Assembly: GCA_947628655.1 (NCBI GenBank)
Contig: CANRAS010000011.1
Span: forward strand, 1 to 55,946
Direction: 5' to 3'
Length of the DNA stretch: 55,946 nucleotides
Origin: an uncultured Clostridia bacterium
GTDB lineage: Bacteria > Bacillota > Clostridia > Oscillospirales > Ruminococcaceae
Below, one piece after another: positions 24,209-33,927 of this stretch (the first letter of the stretch is position 1; every line of letters begins with the position of its first letter). Below the pieces are notes generated by a model that was given only the letters and a program-made list of their open reading frames with translations, had not been told where the DNA came from and did no database searches. Made by a program: the position numbers and the translations under genes.

Positions 24209-25701
24209 ACTTTCTCCCACTTTGAGGACTTGCGCAAATATCGTTCCGCAAGCGAACGCAGGCGTTTTGCCGTACTTGCTTTCAGCGCGGTTTTCTTCAT
24301 ACGCCACGTCCAGTTCCCGCCTAAGGTTGACGGAACGTTCATTCGCGCCGCCTTGCCAAGTCCGAGAACGTCCTGCATCGGGATTATCGTAAGGTCTGAC
24401 GGCGACGCATAGCACGCGCGGATTGCGCGGCGGTTTATCTTTTCAAACAGTTTCTTTCCGAGATACCTGTTCGCCATTGCCTTTGATTTAGCGTCCGCCT
24501 CCGCGTACCACTGCACGATAGTAGCGTTGTCGTGCGTTCCCGTATAGCAGACGGAATTTTGCGGATAACGGTGCGGAAGGTGGTCGTTGTCGCTGTATTC
24601 GGGATTAAACCCGAACTGCAATACCCGCATACCCGGAAAGCCCGAATCGGCGAGCAGTTTTTTCACGCTGTCGAACACCTCGCCCAAATCTTCGGCGATT
24701 ATATTGACGCTGCCGAGTTCTTTGGAAATCGCGTTAAACAGCGCCATTCCCGGACCTTTTTCCCATGTGCCGTTTATCGCGGTCTTTTCGCCGTATGGCA
24801 CCGCCCAATATGTGTCGAACGCGCGGAAGTGGTCTATTCTCAGCATATCGTACATTTCAGCCGATTTTTTCACGCGCTCTATCCACCATTTGTAGCCCGT
24901 CTGCGCCATTTTATCCCAGTTGTAAAGCGGGTTTCCCCAAAGCTGACCCGTCTTTGAGAAATAATCGGGCGGTACTCCCGCGACGCGTTTCGGATAAAGG
25001 CGGTCGTCGAGTTCAAAGAGTTCGGGGTGCGCCCACACGTCCGCGCTGTCGGGGGAAACGTAAATCGGAATATCCCCGATAAGCTGTATCCCCTTGCTCG
25101 AACAAGCGCCGTGAAAGCGCGTCCATTGGCGGAAGAACACATACTGACACCACTTCACATAGCGGATCTCGTCCTTGAGTTCGTCCTTATAACGCGCAAG
25201 CGCGCCCGCGCTCCGCAGGCGAATATCGTCGTCCCAGTCGAACCACGATTTCCCGCCGAACCGCTTTTTGATTGCCGTGAACAGCGCGTAGTCGTCGAGC
25301 CAGTCCACCTGTTCCCGACAAAACGACGTATACCCCACGTCGTCCGTGAACCTCGAAAACGCCTTGCGCAGCAGCACGTCGCGCGTTTTGCTTATCTTGT
25401 CATAGTCGGTAAATTCGGGGTCTGCGCCGTAGTCGACGTTTTCACATTCGGCTTTTGTGAGCAGTTCCTGCCTGCAAAGTTCGTCCAAGTCGATAAGCAG
25501 GGGATTACCCGCAAACGAGGAGAACGGCTGATACGGCGAATCGCCGTAGCCCGTAGGACCTACGGGCAGTACCTGCCACCAGCTTTGCCCCGCTTTTTGT
25601 AACCAGTCGGCGAACTCCTCCGCGACATCGCCCAGCGTTCCTATCCCATACGGCGACGGCAGGGACGTTATGTGCAGAAGTATTCCGCAGCTTCTTTTCA
25701 T
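24205..25701 (-). CDS. malQ: 4-alpha-glucanotransferase (amylomaltase, GH77)
   Basis: Cytoplasmic disproportionating enzyme that moves alpha-1,4-glucan segments between maltodextrins. Begins SCGILLHITSLPSPYGIGTLG with the family signature WWQVLPVGPTGYGDSPYQ. Catalytic blocks are MLRIDHFRAFD, IIAEDLGEV and YTGTHDNATI. Length (498 aa) is typical. ATG 25701 is preferred because GGAG lies 9 bases upstream; a TTG and another ATG earlier in frame overlap that site. It is followed by ttcA and then pulA, and works with pullulanase in glucan breakdown. Confidence 0.95.
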   Translation of the reverse strand: MKRSCGILLHITSLPSPYGIGTLGDVAEEFADWLQKAGQSWWQVLPVGPTGYGDSPYQPFSSFAGNPLLIDLDELCRQELLTKAECENVDYGADPEFTDYDKISKTRDVLLRKAFSRFTDDVGYTSFCREQVDWLDDYALFTAIKKRFGGKSWFDWDDDIRLRSAGALARYKDELKDEIRYVKWCQYVFFRQWTRFHGACSSKGIQLIGDIPIYVSPDSADVWAHPELFELDDRLYPKRVAGVPPDYFSKTGQLWGNPLYNWDKMAQTGYKWWIERVKKSAEMYDMLRIDHFRAFDTYWAVPYGEKTAINGTWEKGPGMALFNAISKELGSVNIIAEDLGEVFDSVKKLLADSGFPGMRVLQFGFNPEYSDNDHLPHRYPQNSVCYTGTHDNATIVQWYAEADAKSKAMANRYLGKKLFEKINRRAIRACYASPSDLTIIPMQDVLGLGKAARMNVPSTLGGNWTWRMKKTALKASTAKRLRSLAERYLRKSSKWEKV

Positions 25702-25726
25702 TGTTATCATCTCCAATTACTCGAAC

Positions 25727-25807
25727 TTCTAGTTTCTTATCTCAGGGCAATCCGCAGCGCGGATTGCCCGACTTCTTACATCTTACCTCTTACTTCTAAC
25801 TTCTAAA
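25727..25807. repeat. heptamer array - hairpin - heptamer array
   Basis: Units TTCTAGT, TTCTTAT are followed by hairpin GGGCAATCCGC-AGC-GCGGATTGCCC, then TTCTTAC, ATCTTAC, CTCTTAC, TTCTAAC, TTCTAAA (25773-25807). The next base begins CTA, the TAG stop of comM. The array therefore ends exactly at the gene boundary. Confidence 0.75.
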
Positions 25808-27334
25808 CTACTTTGCCCAATACTTCCTGTCCAGACTCCTAAACCCAATCGCCTGCGCTATATGGGTCTTTTCGATTATCTGCGAACCGTCGAGGTCGGC
25901 GCACGTCCGCGCAACTTTCAGTATTCTGTCATACGCTCTCGCGGACAGTCCTAGTTTTTCAAACGCACGTTTAAGCATATCTTCCGCTGGTTCGGACATT
26001 GCGCATACTTCGGCGATGATGTCGCTTGTAATACGGCTGTTCGAGCGTATTCCCGTGCCTTTAAAGCGCTCCGCCTGAATATCCCGCGCCCGCTGAACGC
26101 GCTCTGCAATAGCGGAGGACGGCTCTTGAGGCTTTCTCTGCGAAAGGTCGTCAAAATCAACGGGGCTTACCTCTATCTGAATGTCAATTCTGTCGAGTAC
26201 GGGCTGTGAGATTTTGTGAAGATACGCCCGCACCTGATTTAAAGAGCAGGTGCATTTTTTCTTGGGATTGCCGAAGTTTCCGCAGGGACACGGGTTCATT
26301 GCCGCGACGAGCATAACGTCGCACGGATATGTAACCGAACCCGCCGCGCGGGAAATCGTTATATCGCCGTTTTCGAGCGGCTGGCGCAGTGTTTCAAGCA
26401 CTTTTCTGTCAAATTCGGGCAGTTCGTCCAAAAACAGCACGCCGTTATGCGCAAGCGAGATTTCTCCGGGCTTTGGTATGCTCCCGCCGCCGACTAGTCC
26501 TACTCCGCTTGCCGTGTGGCTTACCGCGCGGAACGGTCGGCGCGTAACAAGCGGGTGACGCGGGTCGATTATCCCCGCGACAGAGTGAACCTGCGTTGTT
26601 TCTATGCTCTCCTCGAACGAGATTTTCGGCAGAATGGACGGTATGCGTTTCGCAAGCATAGATTTCCCCGAACCGGGAGGACCCAGCATCAGTAAATTAT
26701 GCGACCCCGCCGCCGCTGTTTCAATCGCCTTTTTCGCGGCGTATTGCCCCATAACGTGCGCGAAGTCCTCGTCGCCTATGTATTCGTCAACGGACGGCAT
26801 ATAGCGCGGTTCGGGCGCAATCATTTTCCGCATACGCAAATGGTCGATAATCTTAGTAATATGCTCCGCGCCGTAGACCGTAACGCCCTCGGCAACGGAC
26901 GCCTCCTTTGCATTCGCGGCGGGCAGGAAAACGCGCTTTATCCCGTTCTTTGACGCTTCCAATACCATACTTAAAACGCCGTTTACGGGCGCTAGCGTTC
27001 CGTCAAGCGAAAGTTCTCCGATAAACGCCGCGTCGTCTGTTCCCGTTTGGATAACTCCTATAAGTTCAAGCAACGCCATTGTAATCGGCAAATCGAACAT
27101 CGCGCCCGTCTTGCGGACGCTTGCGGGAGCGAGGTTCACCGTCACTTTACCTCCCGGCAATGCGAGGTTAAGCTGACCCAATACCGCGCGAATACGCGCC
27201 TTGCTTTCCTGCACCGCAACGTCGGGCATTCCCACAATGTCAAAGCTGGGCTGTCCCGCCGACGCGGACGCCTCCGCGACAACGGGGAACGCATTAAGTC
27301 CGAAAAGCCCCGCGCTGTTTATTTTGCTGAACAA
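25808..27334 (-). CDS. comM: ComM/YifB-family AAA+ ATPase
   Basis: Mg-chelatase-like AAA+ protein; in other bacteria ComM is a helicase that promotes branch migration during recombination of incoming DNA. N-terminal ChlI-like region (LFGLNAFPVVAEASAS, VQESKARIRA), Walker A GPPGSGKSML, Walker B LFLDELPEF, then MNPCPCG with a Cys cluster and sensor RxxL region. TTG 27334 is chosen because GGAGG sits 7 bases upstream and the product (508 aa) then begins at the family's usual N-terminus. It is first in the run comM, malQ, ttcA, pulA, pepP. Confidence 0.92.
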   Translation of the reverse strand: MFSKINSAGLFGLNAFPVVAEASASAGQPSFDIVGMPDVAVQESKARIRAVLGQLNLALPGGKVTVNLAPASVRKTGAMFDLPITMALLELIGVIQTGTDDAAFIGELSLDGTLAPVNGVLSMVLEASKNGIKRVFLPAANAKEASVAEGVTVYGAEHITKIIDHLRMRKMIAPEPRYMPSVDEYIGDEDFAHVMGQYAAKKAIETAAAGSHNLLMLGPPGSGKSMLAKRIPSILPKISFEESIETTQVHSVAGIIDPRHPLVTRRPFRAVSHTASGVGLVGGGSIPKPGEISLAHNGVLFLDELPEFDRKVLETLRQPLENGDITISRAAGSVTYPCDVMLVAAMNPCPCGNFGNPKKKCTCSLNQVRAYLHKISQPVLDRIDIQIEVSPVDFDDLSQRKPQEPSSAIAERVQRARDIQAERFKGTGIRSNSRITSDIIAEVCAMSEPAEDMLKRAFEKLGLSARAYDRILKVARTCADLDGSQIIEKTHIAQAIGFRSLDRKYWAK

Positions 27335-27420
27335 AAAAACACCTCCGAAAATGCCGAACCGTTTTAACATTCCCAAATTTTTCAAACCAAAACTTTCGGC
27401 AGAAATTTACACTTACTTAT

Positions 27421-27449
27421 ATTCTATCACAAATTGGGAAAAAATGCAA
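27421..27449 (-). promoter_or_regulatory. promoter for comM
   Basis: On the minus strand TTGCAT (27449-27444), 17-bp spacer, TAGAAT (27426-27421). Good spacing, moderate boxes. Confidence 0.6.
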
Positions 27450-27573
27450 TAAAGAACGCAAATATATTTTAACAATACAAAAATTATCCCCGCAAACCGC
27501 CAAAATCGTACTTTTCTACAAACCTTTGCCGATATATTCCGCGAAATTTTCACATTTGCACATAAAAATTCGG

Positions 27574-27602
27574 TTGAAATAATTTTGAGAATATGGTATA
27601 AT
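27574..27602 (+). promoter_or_regulatory. promoter for rlmB-era operon
   Basis: TTGAAA (27574-27579), 17-bp spacer, TATAAT (27597-27602). Transcription would start near 27609, so an in-frame start codon at 27608 cannot be the real one. Confidence 0.8.
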
Positions 27603-27673
27603 GTATAATGTATGAGTATAACACCAACAAGACTTTCCCGAAAAGGAAAAGCGTTTCAAGGAAAGAAGTCGTT

Positions 27674-28420
27674 ATGAAAAACAACGAAATGCCCGAAAAA
27701 CTCACGGTATACGGCAAAAACGCCGTTTTGGAGGCTTTGGGCGCTGAAAGGGAAATAGATACGCTGTTTGTGCAAAAAGGCGTTTCACTCGGCGGGATAA
27801 TAGAAACCGCGAAACGCCGCGGCATTGTCGTTAAGGACGTGACCGCCGAAAAACTCGCGGTTATGTGCGGTACGGCAAAGCACGGCGGCGTTGCCGCGGA
27901 ACTTTGCGCGGCAAGCTATGCGGACGTTGACGAGATTTTAGCCGTATCTGAACAAAAGGGTTCGCCGCCGTTTATTGTAATAGCCGACGAGATAGCCGAC
28001 CCGCACAATCTGGGCGCGATAATCAGAAGTGCCGAGGCGGCGGGCGCGGACGGCGTTATCATTCCGAAACGGCGTTCCGCCTCGCTTAATTCCACGGTCT
28101 TTAAGACAAGCGCGGGCGCGGCGGCGTGGATAAAGGTAGCAAGAGTGGCGAACCTTGTCGATACGATAAAGGCGCTTAAAAAGCGCGGAATATGGGTATA
28201 CGGAATGGAGGCGGACGGCGCTCCTTACGACAAGACGGATTTCACGGGCGGTACTGCTTTGGTCGTGGGGTCGGAGGGGTTCGGGCTCGGAAGGCTCGTC
28301 CGCGAAACGTGCGACGCGGTTGTAAGCTTGCCGATGAACGGCAGGGTAAATTCGCTGAACGCGTCCGTTTCGGCGGGAATACTGATGTATGAAATAGTGC
28401 GTCAGCGCGCACAAAAATAA
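27674..28420 (+). CDS. rlmB: SpoU/TrmH-family RNA 2'-O-methyltransferase, RlmB-like
   Basis: SPOUT methyltransferase of 248 aa. An N-terminal RNA-binding region (VYGKNAVLEAL) precedes the trefoil-knot domain: motif 1 ADEIADPHNLGAIIRSAEA, motif 2 LVVGSEGFGLGRLV and motif 3 LPMNGRVNSLNASVSAGIL. These match enzymes methylating a ribose in 23S rRNA or tRNA; RlmB is the closest by architecture. The start ATG 27674 follows GGAAAGAAG and lies after the inferred transcription start. First gene of a translation-related operon. Confidence 0.92.
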   Translation: MKNNEMPEKLTVYGKNAVLEALGAEREIDTLFVQKGVSLGGIIETAKRRGIVVKDVTAEKLAVMCGTAKHGGVAAELCAASYADVDEILAVSEQKGSPPFIVIADEIADPHNLGAIIRSAEAAGADGVIIPKRRSASLNSTVFKTSAGAAAWIKVARVANLVDTIKALKKRGIWVYGMEADGAPYDKTDFTGGTALVVGSEGFGLGRLVRETCDAVVSLPMNGRVNSLNASVSAGILMYEIVRQRAQK

Positions 28421-28460
28421 CATAAACAACGGCAACGGGAAAATTTAAGGAGAGAGAAAA

Positions 28461-31400
28461 ATGGCTGACGAAAAATACAGCATTGACGACATTCTCAAAG
28501 AGATAAGCACATCACGCGCGGGCAAACAGGGGAAAAGCGCCTACAACGAAAGCGTGACGGAAATTCTCGACGACGGAGATGAAATAGATAAACTCTTGCG
28601 TTCGGGCAAGCAACAGCCGCGCAAGCGCGATTACAGCGTGACTGAGGTTATAAACTCCGTTCCGACGGCAAAACAGCGCGAACCCGCGAAAAGCGCGCGC
28701 CAGCTTTCCGAGGACGAATATAACGCGCGTCTGGCGCGGGACATTGCAAAGGCAAAGGAGAAAAAGCCCGCGAGAAGTCCGCTTTTTGACGAAAGCACGG
28801 AACTCCCCGCAAGACAGCGCACCGACCGCGAAGTTGAACAGCGCATAGCGAAAGACGTTGCAAACGCAATGGACTTGAAACGCTACGAGGAACTCACGTC
28901 GTTCGGCGAGGAGGACAACTCGGACGACGATGTGAAAACCTACACTCCCGAACGCGGACAGAAGTTTGACGAGTTTGACGAAAGCGAAAGCGAATTTGAC
29001 GATTTCGAGGAAGATACCGCCGAGGACATCGCCCCCGACAATGACGGCGACGAAATAATCCTCCACGACGCGAATACGTTCGTGCCGTCGGAAACGATGG
29101 AAATGCGCCGTCAGAAACGTCTGGCGGAGTTTAAGAAGTCTATGCTGAAATACGACAGCAAGACCGAAAACCTCAATGATATTATGGATTCCCTAAATCC
29201 TATGGAATCCCGCGAAAAAGCCGCCGCAAAGCTGAAAAGCGAGGAGGAGGACACCGACACGCTCGCAGTAAGCGGAAACGAACTTAAATCCATAGGCAAA
29301 GGCGAACGCATTAAGGAATACACTCCCGCGGTGTCGCGCAGGCGCGAACAGGCGGAGGAAGAACCCGCCGCCGCAAAGCAAGCGCCGTTCACCGGGGAAC
29401 TGCACGTCGGCGAGAGCATTATCGACGCGCTTAATAAGAAGATAAGCGAACAGGAACCCGACGTAATCGAAAACGCCGTTGTGTCGCTCGGCGCACCCGA
29501 AAGCGAGGAGGAAGAACCCGCAGAGGACGAGCCGAACGAGGAACTTGAGAAAATTCGCCTTGCAAATGAACTCGCGAAGAAGAAAAAACGCCGTCTGTCC
29601 GAGTTTATCATAGAAAAACCCGTAGACCTCGAAAACACGGATAATCTCCCGAAACCCGAACAGTCCGAACTTCCCGAAGAACCCGAAGAAGAGGAAGAAA
29701 CGCCTATCGACTTAAACGACGAGGAAGTTATCCGCGAACGGTTGGCGCGCGCGGGCAAGGGACTTTGGGGCAGGCTTATAATTCTCGCGGTGCTGTTCGG
29801 TCTTGCCGCGTTTATCGGCGCGTTTAACCTGTTCGGCTGGAGAATAGGGCGCTTAGGAAATATGTTCAGCTATCGCTCGTCGCCTGAAAATTATCTGTAC
29901 GCACATCTCGCGATAGGAGTGCTTTCGTTTACGGCTTGCTCGTCCGTGATTTCAAACGGGCTGTCAAGGCTGTTTAAACTCCGCCCCGACGGCGATACGC
30001 TGTGCGCTTTGGCACATCTCGGCGCGATTATCGCTATAGTTCCGTATCTTTTCTCGAACATCTACATTCAGCGCGGATTTTCGCATATTTACCTTATGGT
30101 ATCATTAGGCGCTATGATTTTCAACACCGTATCGAAACTGTTAACGGTAAAGACCGCGCAGAAGAACTTTGATTTTGTCTTTGGAAGTGCAAACAAATAC
30201 TTTGTCGAACATTGCACGGGCAACAGTTCGGAGAAACTCGCGAAAGGCGCGGTGGAGGGTATGCCCTCGATAGCGTCCATGCGCAAGACCGAAATGGTAT
30301 GCGATTTCATCGTGTCAACCTATTGTGAGGACGCGGCGGACAGAACGTCCCGCAGACTTGTGCCTATAGCGATTATCGCGGCGATTGTCGGCGGCGTATT
30401 GGCGTTCTTTACCTGCCGTACAGACCTCAGCGAGTGCAGAGCGTCTTGGGCGTCAACGGTAAGTTCCGCTGTCTTAGCTGTTTCGGCGGCGTTTTCAAGT
30501 TCAATGACGGTAACGCTCCCCGTTTACCTTGCCTCCCGCAGAGCGAAATCCCGCGGCGCGGCGGTCTTGGGTTACGAGGCCGCCGAAGAGATGAGCGAAA
30601 CGAACGCCGTTCTCACGACCGCGAAAATGCTGTTCCCCGCGAATACCGTCAAAATCGTGAATATCTGCGGATATGACACTCCGAAAACGCGCGGCGAGGG
30701 CAAGATAAATATAGACGAGGCGATAATCTACGCGGCAAGCCTTGCAATGGCGACAGACAGCGTTATGTCCGACGCGCTGTTCCACATATTAAATTACAAG
30801 AAAGAACTTCTAAAGCCCGTTTCGGGGTGCGTTTATGAAAACAACTTAGGAGTAATGGGCTGGATAGACCGCCGAAGAGTACTGCTCGGCACGAGAGAGC
30901 ATATGAAAGCGCACGAAATAACCGTGCCGAACACGAAAAAAGAGGCGGCGGCAAATAAGAACAACGACGAGGTAATCTATCTTGCCGTGGGCGGCGAGGT
31001 GTGCCTGCTGTTCTTTGTAAGACCGCTTGCCGACCCCGAAATCCGCCGCGCGGTAAGAGAACTCGCGTTCCGCGATATTACGCTTATCGTAAAGACCGTG
31101 GACGGTATGATAACCGCGCCCGTGCTTGCAAAGGTATTCGGGATATATCAGGAAAACGTGAAGATACTCCCGTTTGACGCGCACGACACGTTCGACGAGA
31201 ACACGAAGTTCGTGTCCGAGGGCAGCGCGGCTGTCACCTGTGCGGGGACGTTCCCGTCGCTGTCAAATTCTATAGTCGTATCGAGAGCGATACGCGACAG
31301 AGCGACTATCGGCAGTATTATGCAGGCAGTCGGCGTGGGGCTGGGAATACTCACGGCGCTGATATTTATGCTCGCGGCAGGCGAGGATCAGCTCCGGAAA

Positions 31401-31490
31401 TTCAATCTGTTCAACGTGTTCTATCTGCTGTTGTTCAACACGGTATGGGGCGCATTGACATTGGGCGTTCAGTTCTTTAGGAGAATATGA
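28461..31490 (+). CDS. large membrane protein resembling a catalytically dead P1B-type ATPase
   Basis: The first ~430 residues are charged, low complexity and probably disordered, starting YSIDDILKEI. From about 433 on there are eight predicted membrane helices in the 4 + 2 + 2 order of P1B metal ATPases. After helix 6, LPVYLASRRAKSRGAAVLGY aligns in order with the CPx-to-phosphorylation-site stretch, but DKTGT is replaced by LFPANTV (about 724-730). The segment IDEAIIYAASLAMATDS and GWIDRRRVLLGTREHM (about 800) resemble the nucleotide-binding domain. TGES and GDGxND are missing. I infer an inactive pseudo-ATPase or sensor. It overlaps the tadA start by a few bases. Confidence 0.75.
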   Translation: MADEKYSIDDILKEISTSRAGKQGKSAYNESVTEILDDGDEIDKLLRSGKQQPRKRDYSVTEVINSVPTAKQREPAKSARQLSEDEYNARLARDIAKAKEKKPARSPLFDESTELPARQRTDREVEQRIAKDVANAMDLKRYEELTSFGEEDNSDDDVKTYTPERGQKFDEFDESESEFDDFEEDTAEDIAPDNDGDEIILHDANTFVPSETMEMRRQKRLAEFKKSMLKYDSKTENLNDIMDSLNPMESREKAAAKLKSEEEDTDTLAVSGNELKSIGKGERIKEYTPAVSRRREQAEEEPAAAKQAPFTGELHVGESIIDALNKKISEQEPDVIENAVVSLGAPESEEEEPAEDEPNEELEKIRLANELAKKKKRRLSEFIIEKPVDLENTDNLPKPEQSELPEEPEEEEETPIDLNDEEVIRERLARAGKGLWGRLIILAVLFGLAAFIGAFNLFGWRIGRLGNMFSYRSSPENYLYAHLAIGVLSFTACSSVISNGLSRLFKLRPDGDTLCALAHLGAIIAIVPYLFSNIYIQRGFSHIYLMVSLGAMIFNTVSKLLTVKTAQKNFDFVFGSANKYFVEHCTGNSSEKLAKGAVEGMPSIASMRKTEMVCDFIVSTYCEDAADRTSRRLVPIAIIAAIVGGVLAFFTCRTDLSECRASWASTVSSAVLAVSAAFSSSMTVTLPVYLASRRAKSRGAAVLGYEAAEEMSETNAVLTTAKMLFPANTVKIVNICGYDTPKTRGEGKINIDEAIIYAASLAMATDSVMSDALFHILNYKKELLKPVSGCVYENNLGVMGWIDRRRVLLGTREHMKAHEITVPNTKKEAAANKNNDEVIYLAVGGEVCLLFFVRPLADPEIRRAVRELAFRDITLIVKTVDGMITAPVLAKVFGIYQENVKILPFDAHDTFDENTKFVSEGSAAVTCAGTFPSLSNSIVVSRAIRDRATIGSIMQAVGVGLGILTALIFMLAAGEDQLRKFNLFNVFYLLLFNTVWGALTLGVQFFRRI

Positions 31491-31954
31491 TGACGGCTGA
31501 CGAGGAGTATATGGAAAAGGCGCTCTCCCTTGCCGAAAAAGCCGCGCTTAGCGGGGAAGTTCCCGTCGGCGCGCTTGTAATCGACAAAAACGGCGAAATA
31601 ATCGGCGAGGGTTATAACCGCCGCGAAGAACTGCGCTCGCCGCTCGCGCACGCGGAAATCCTCGCAATAGAGCAGGCGGCGCGCAGTTTAAACAGCAGGC
31701 GGCTTTCGGAATGTACTCTCTATGTTACGTTAGAACCGTGTCCGATGTGCGCGGGCGCTGTGATAAACGCGGGAATAAAGCGCGTGGTTTACGGAGCGTT
31801 CGACGAAAAGAACGGCGCGTGCGCGTCCGTCGTTACGCTGTTTGACGAAAAGTTCACGCATAAACCGCTTGTGCGTTCGAGAGTACTCGAAAACCGATGC
31901 GGAATTATTTTAAGCGAGTTCTTCAAGAACCTTAGAAACAAAAACGACATCTGA
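31490..31954 (+). CDS. tadA: tRNA-specific adenosine deaminase
   Basis: Deaminates wobble adenosine 34 to inosine in tRNA-Arg(ACG). Zinc-site motifs are AHAEILAIE (His ligand and catalytic Glu) and PCPMCAGA (two Cys ligands). 154 aa is normal. Two ATGs occur in tandem (31487 and 31490). The second is preferred because AGGAG is then 6 bases upstream. The start overlaps the stop of the preceding gene, indicating coupling. Confidence 0.93.
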   Translation: MTADEEYMEKALSLAEKAALSGEVPVGALVIDKNGEIIGEGYNRREELRSPLAHAEILAIEQAARSLNSRRLSECTLYVTLEPCPMCAGAVINAGIKRVVYGAFDEKNGACASVVTLFDEKFTHKPLVRSRVLENRCGIILSEFFKNLRNKNDI

Positions 31955-31972
31955 AAAGGGCTTTTGTATCTG

Positions 31973-33412
31973 ATGGGAAAAAACAAATATCAGGCTCTTG
32001 CGGGCAATATGCTGATATTGACAATAGGTCAGTTCAGTTCAAAACTGCTTGTGTATGTAATGCTGAATTTCTACACAAGCAAGCTCGGTCAGGCGGGCTT
32101 TGGTACGATGAACATTATCGTTTCCACGGCGGGTCTGCTGATTTCTGTAGTAACGCTGTCCATTGCGGACGGCGTACTTCGGTTTGCCTTAGAAAAGAAC
32201 AACGACGGCAAAATGGTCTACTCGATAGGCGTAAACGTCTGTATAGTCGGGTGTTTGATTTTTGCCGTTTTTATTCCCGTCCTCGGAATGGTGCCGATGC
32301 TTGAGGGCTACGAGTGGCTGATGTACATATACGTCTGTATGGGCGCTGTAAAGGAAGTAAGCGGAATTTACGTCCGATGCCGTTATCAGAACGGAGTTAA
32401 ACTTTACGCTGTAGACGGCATATTGACGACCGTTTCGACGGTGCTGTTTAATCTTCTGTTCCTCGGCGTATTTAATATGGGCGTTGTCGGCTACGTCTTA
32501 GCCGTAATCATCGGCGATATTTCCTCGCTTATTTTCCTAAACGCCGTCACAAAGCTGTATAAGCAATACCACCCGTTCCGCAACGACAAACTGCTCCGCC
32601 GTGCGATGTTAAGATACAGTATCCCGCTTATGCCGACGATGATAATGTGGGCTATTATCAACAACTCCGATATGTATATGGTCGAGGGCTTTATCAGCGC
32701 GGAGGCGAACGGTATATATACGTTCGCGTATAAGTTCCCGAATTTGGTTACGATAGTAGTCGGCATTTTCGCGCAGGCTTGGCGTATGACCGCGATAACC
32801 GAACGCAATTCCCGCACGACCTCGATATTCTATTCCAATACGCTGAGTATGCAGCAGACGATGATGTTTCTGACGTGCGGGGGAATAATGCTGATACTTC
32901 GACCGATTATAATACCGTTTTTCGGCGACGAATCGTTCTCTTCGGCGTATTTCTACGTTCCGACACTGCTTTTCGCGACGATTTTCCAAGCGATGGACAA
33001 TTTCCTGTCGAGCATTTACGAGGCGGCGCGGAAAACTTCCCACGCGATGATTTCTTCTTTAATAGGCGCGGTTGCGAACATTCTGCTGAACCTTATACTT
33101 ATCCGCATACCCGCCCTGGGCATAGAGGGCGCGGCAATAGCTACCCTTGCAAGCTATGTCATAGTGTTCATTTATCGGATAATCGACACGAAGAAATATC
33201 TGTATATGACGATTTACTGGCCGAAGATAATTGTAAATCTGCTGTTGCTTTTATCAATGGCGTTTTCGATTATGTTCACAAATTACGGCACCGTGCAGAA
33301 CGTTATGAACGCCGTGTTCTTCATAGCGATAGCCGCGCTGAATTTCAAAAGCTGTGTGCAGGCTGTGGAGGCTGTGTTAAATAAGCACCGCGGCAAACCC
33401 AAAGAGGAATAA
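31973..33412 (+). CDS. MOP-superfamily polysaccharide flippase (Wzx/SpoVB-like)
   Basis: About 12-14 membrane helices across 479 aa. The N-terminal helix GNMLILTIGQFSSKLLVYVM, the LNFYTSKLGQAGFGTMNI motif and paired C-terminal helices are typical of lipid-linked oligosaccharide flippases (PF01943/PF13440 type). It probably moves a lipid-linked cell-surface sugar across the membrane; the cargo is unknown. ATG 31973 is used; AAAAGGG is 12 bases upstream, slightly far, and TTG 31964 is the alternative. It is embedded in a translation-gene operon and ends 4 bp before rimM. Confidence 0.85.
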   Translation: MGKNKYQALAGNMLILTIGQFSSKLLVYVMLNFYTSKLGQAGFGTMNIIVSTAGLLISVVTLSIADGVLRFALEKNNDGKMVYSIGVNVCIVGCLIFAVFIPVLGMVPMLEGYEWLMYIYVCMGAVKEVSGIYVRCRYQNGVKLYAVDGILTTVSTVLFNLLFLGVFNMGVVGYVLAVIIGDISSLIFLNAVTKLYKQYHPFRNDKLLRRAMLRYSIPLMPTMIMWAIINNSDMYMVEGFISAEANGIYTFAYKFPNLVTIVVGIFAQAWRMTAITERNSRTTSIFYSNTLSMQQTMMFLTCGGIMLILRPIIIPFFGDESFSSAYFYVPTLLFATIFQAMDNFLSSIYEAARKTSHAMISSLIGAVANILLNLILIRIPALGIEGAAIATLASYVIVFIYRIIDTKKYLYMTIYWPKIIVNLLLLLSMAFSIMFTNYGTVQNVMNAVFFIAIAALNFKSCVQAVEAVLNKHRGKPKEE

Positions 33413-33416
33413 GATT

Positions 33417-33926
33417 ATGAAAAGGTATTTAGAAATAGCGAAGATAACCGCAACCCACGGAATACGCGGAGAGGTGCGCTGTCAGTATTACTGCGACGCG
33501 CCCGAAGTGCTGTGCGAATTTGACACGCTGTATCTGGATAACGGCAAACGCGCCGTGGAAATAGAACGCGCCTACCCGCACAAGAATATCGTGGTTATGA
33601 AAATAGCGGGCGCGGATACCGTCGAGCAGGCGCAGAAATACATCGGCAAAATGCTCTACTTGGACAGAGAGGACGCAGAACTTCCCGAAGATACTTATTT
33701 CATTCAAGACATAATCGGTCTTGAAGTGCGCGATATAAACAGCGGAGAGGTATACGGCAAAGTCACGCAGGTTTACCAGAACGGCGCGGCGGACGTTTAC
33801 GCGATGAAAAACGCGGACGGTCGGGAACTTATGTTCCCGTGCGTCGGCGAGGTCGTAAAGAAGATAGATGTAAAGGGCGGTGTGATACTGATTTCCCCGT
33901 CGGACGGCTTGTTTGAGGTGGAATAA
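33417..33926 (+). CDS. rimM: 16S rRNA processing protein
   Basis: Ribosome maturation factor assisting 30S assembly near S19. An N-terminal RimM domain (IAKITATHGIRGEVRC) is followed by a PRC-barrel domain (YFIQDIIGLEVRD, GAADVYAMKN, LMFPCVGEVVKKID). 169 aa is typical. The rimM-trmD order is widely conserved in bacteria. AAAGAGGA lies upstream of the ATG. Confidence 0.95.
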   Translation: MKRYLEIAKITATHGIRGEVRCQYYCDAPEVLCEFDTLYLDNGKRAVEIERAYPHKNIVVMKIAGADTVEQAQKYIGKMLYLDREDAELPEDTYFIQDIIGLEVRDINSGEVYGKVTQVYQNGAADVYAMKNADGRELMFPCVGEVVKKIDVKGGVILISPSDGLFEVE

Positions 33927-33927
33927 T

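Noticed and set aside
24209-24415. Upstream extension of ttcA to the first in-frame start
   Set aside because: It only shadows the malQ 3' end. The ATG at 24208 overlaps the malQ stop in the usual ATGA manner and gives a normal-length TtcA.
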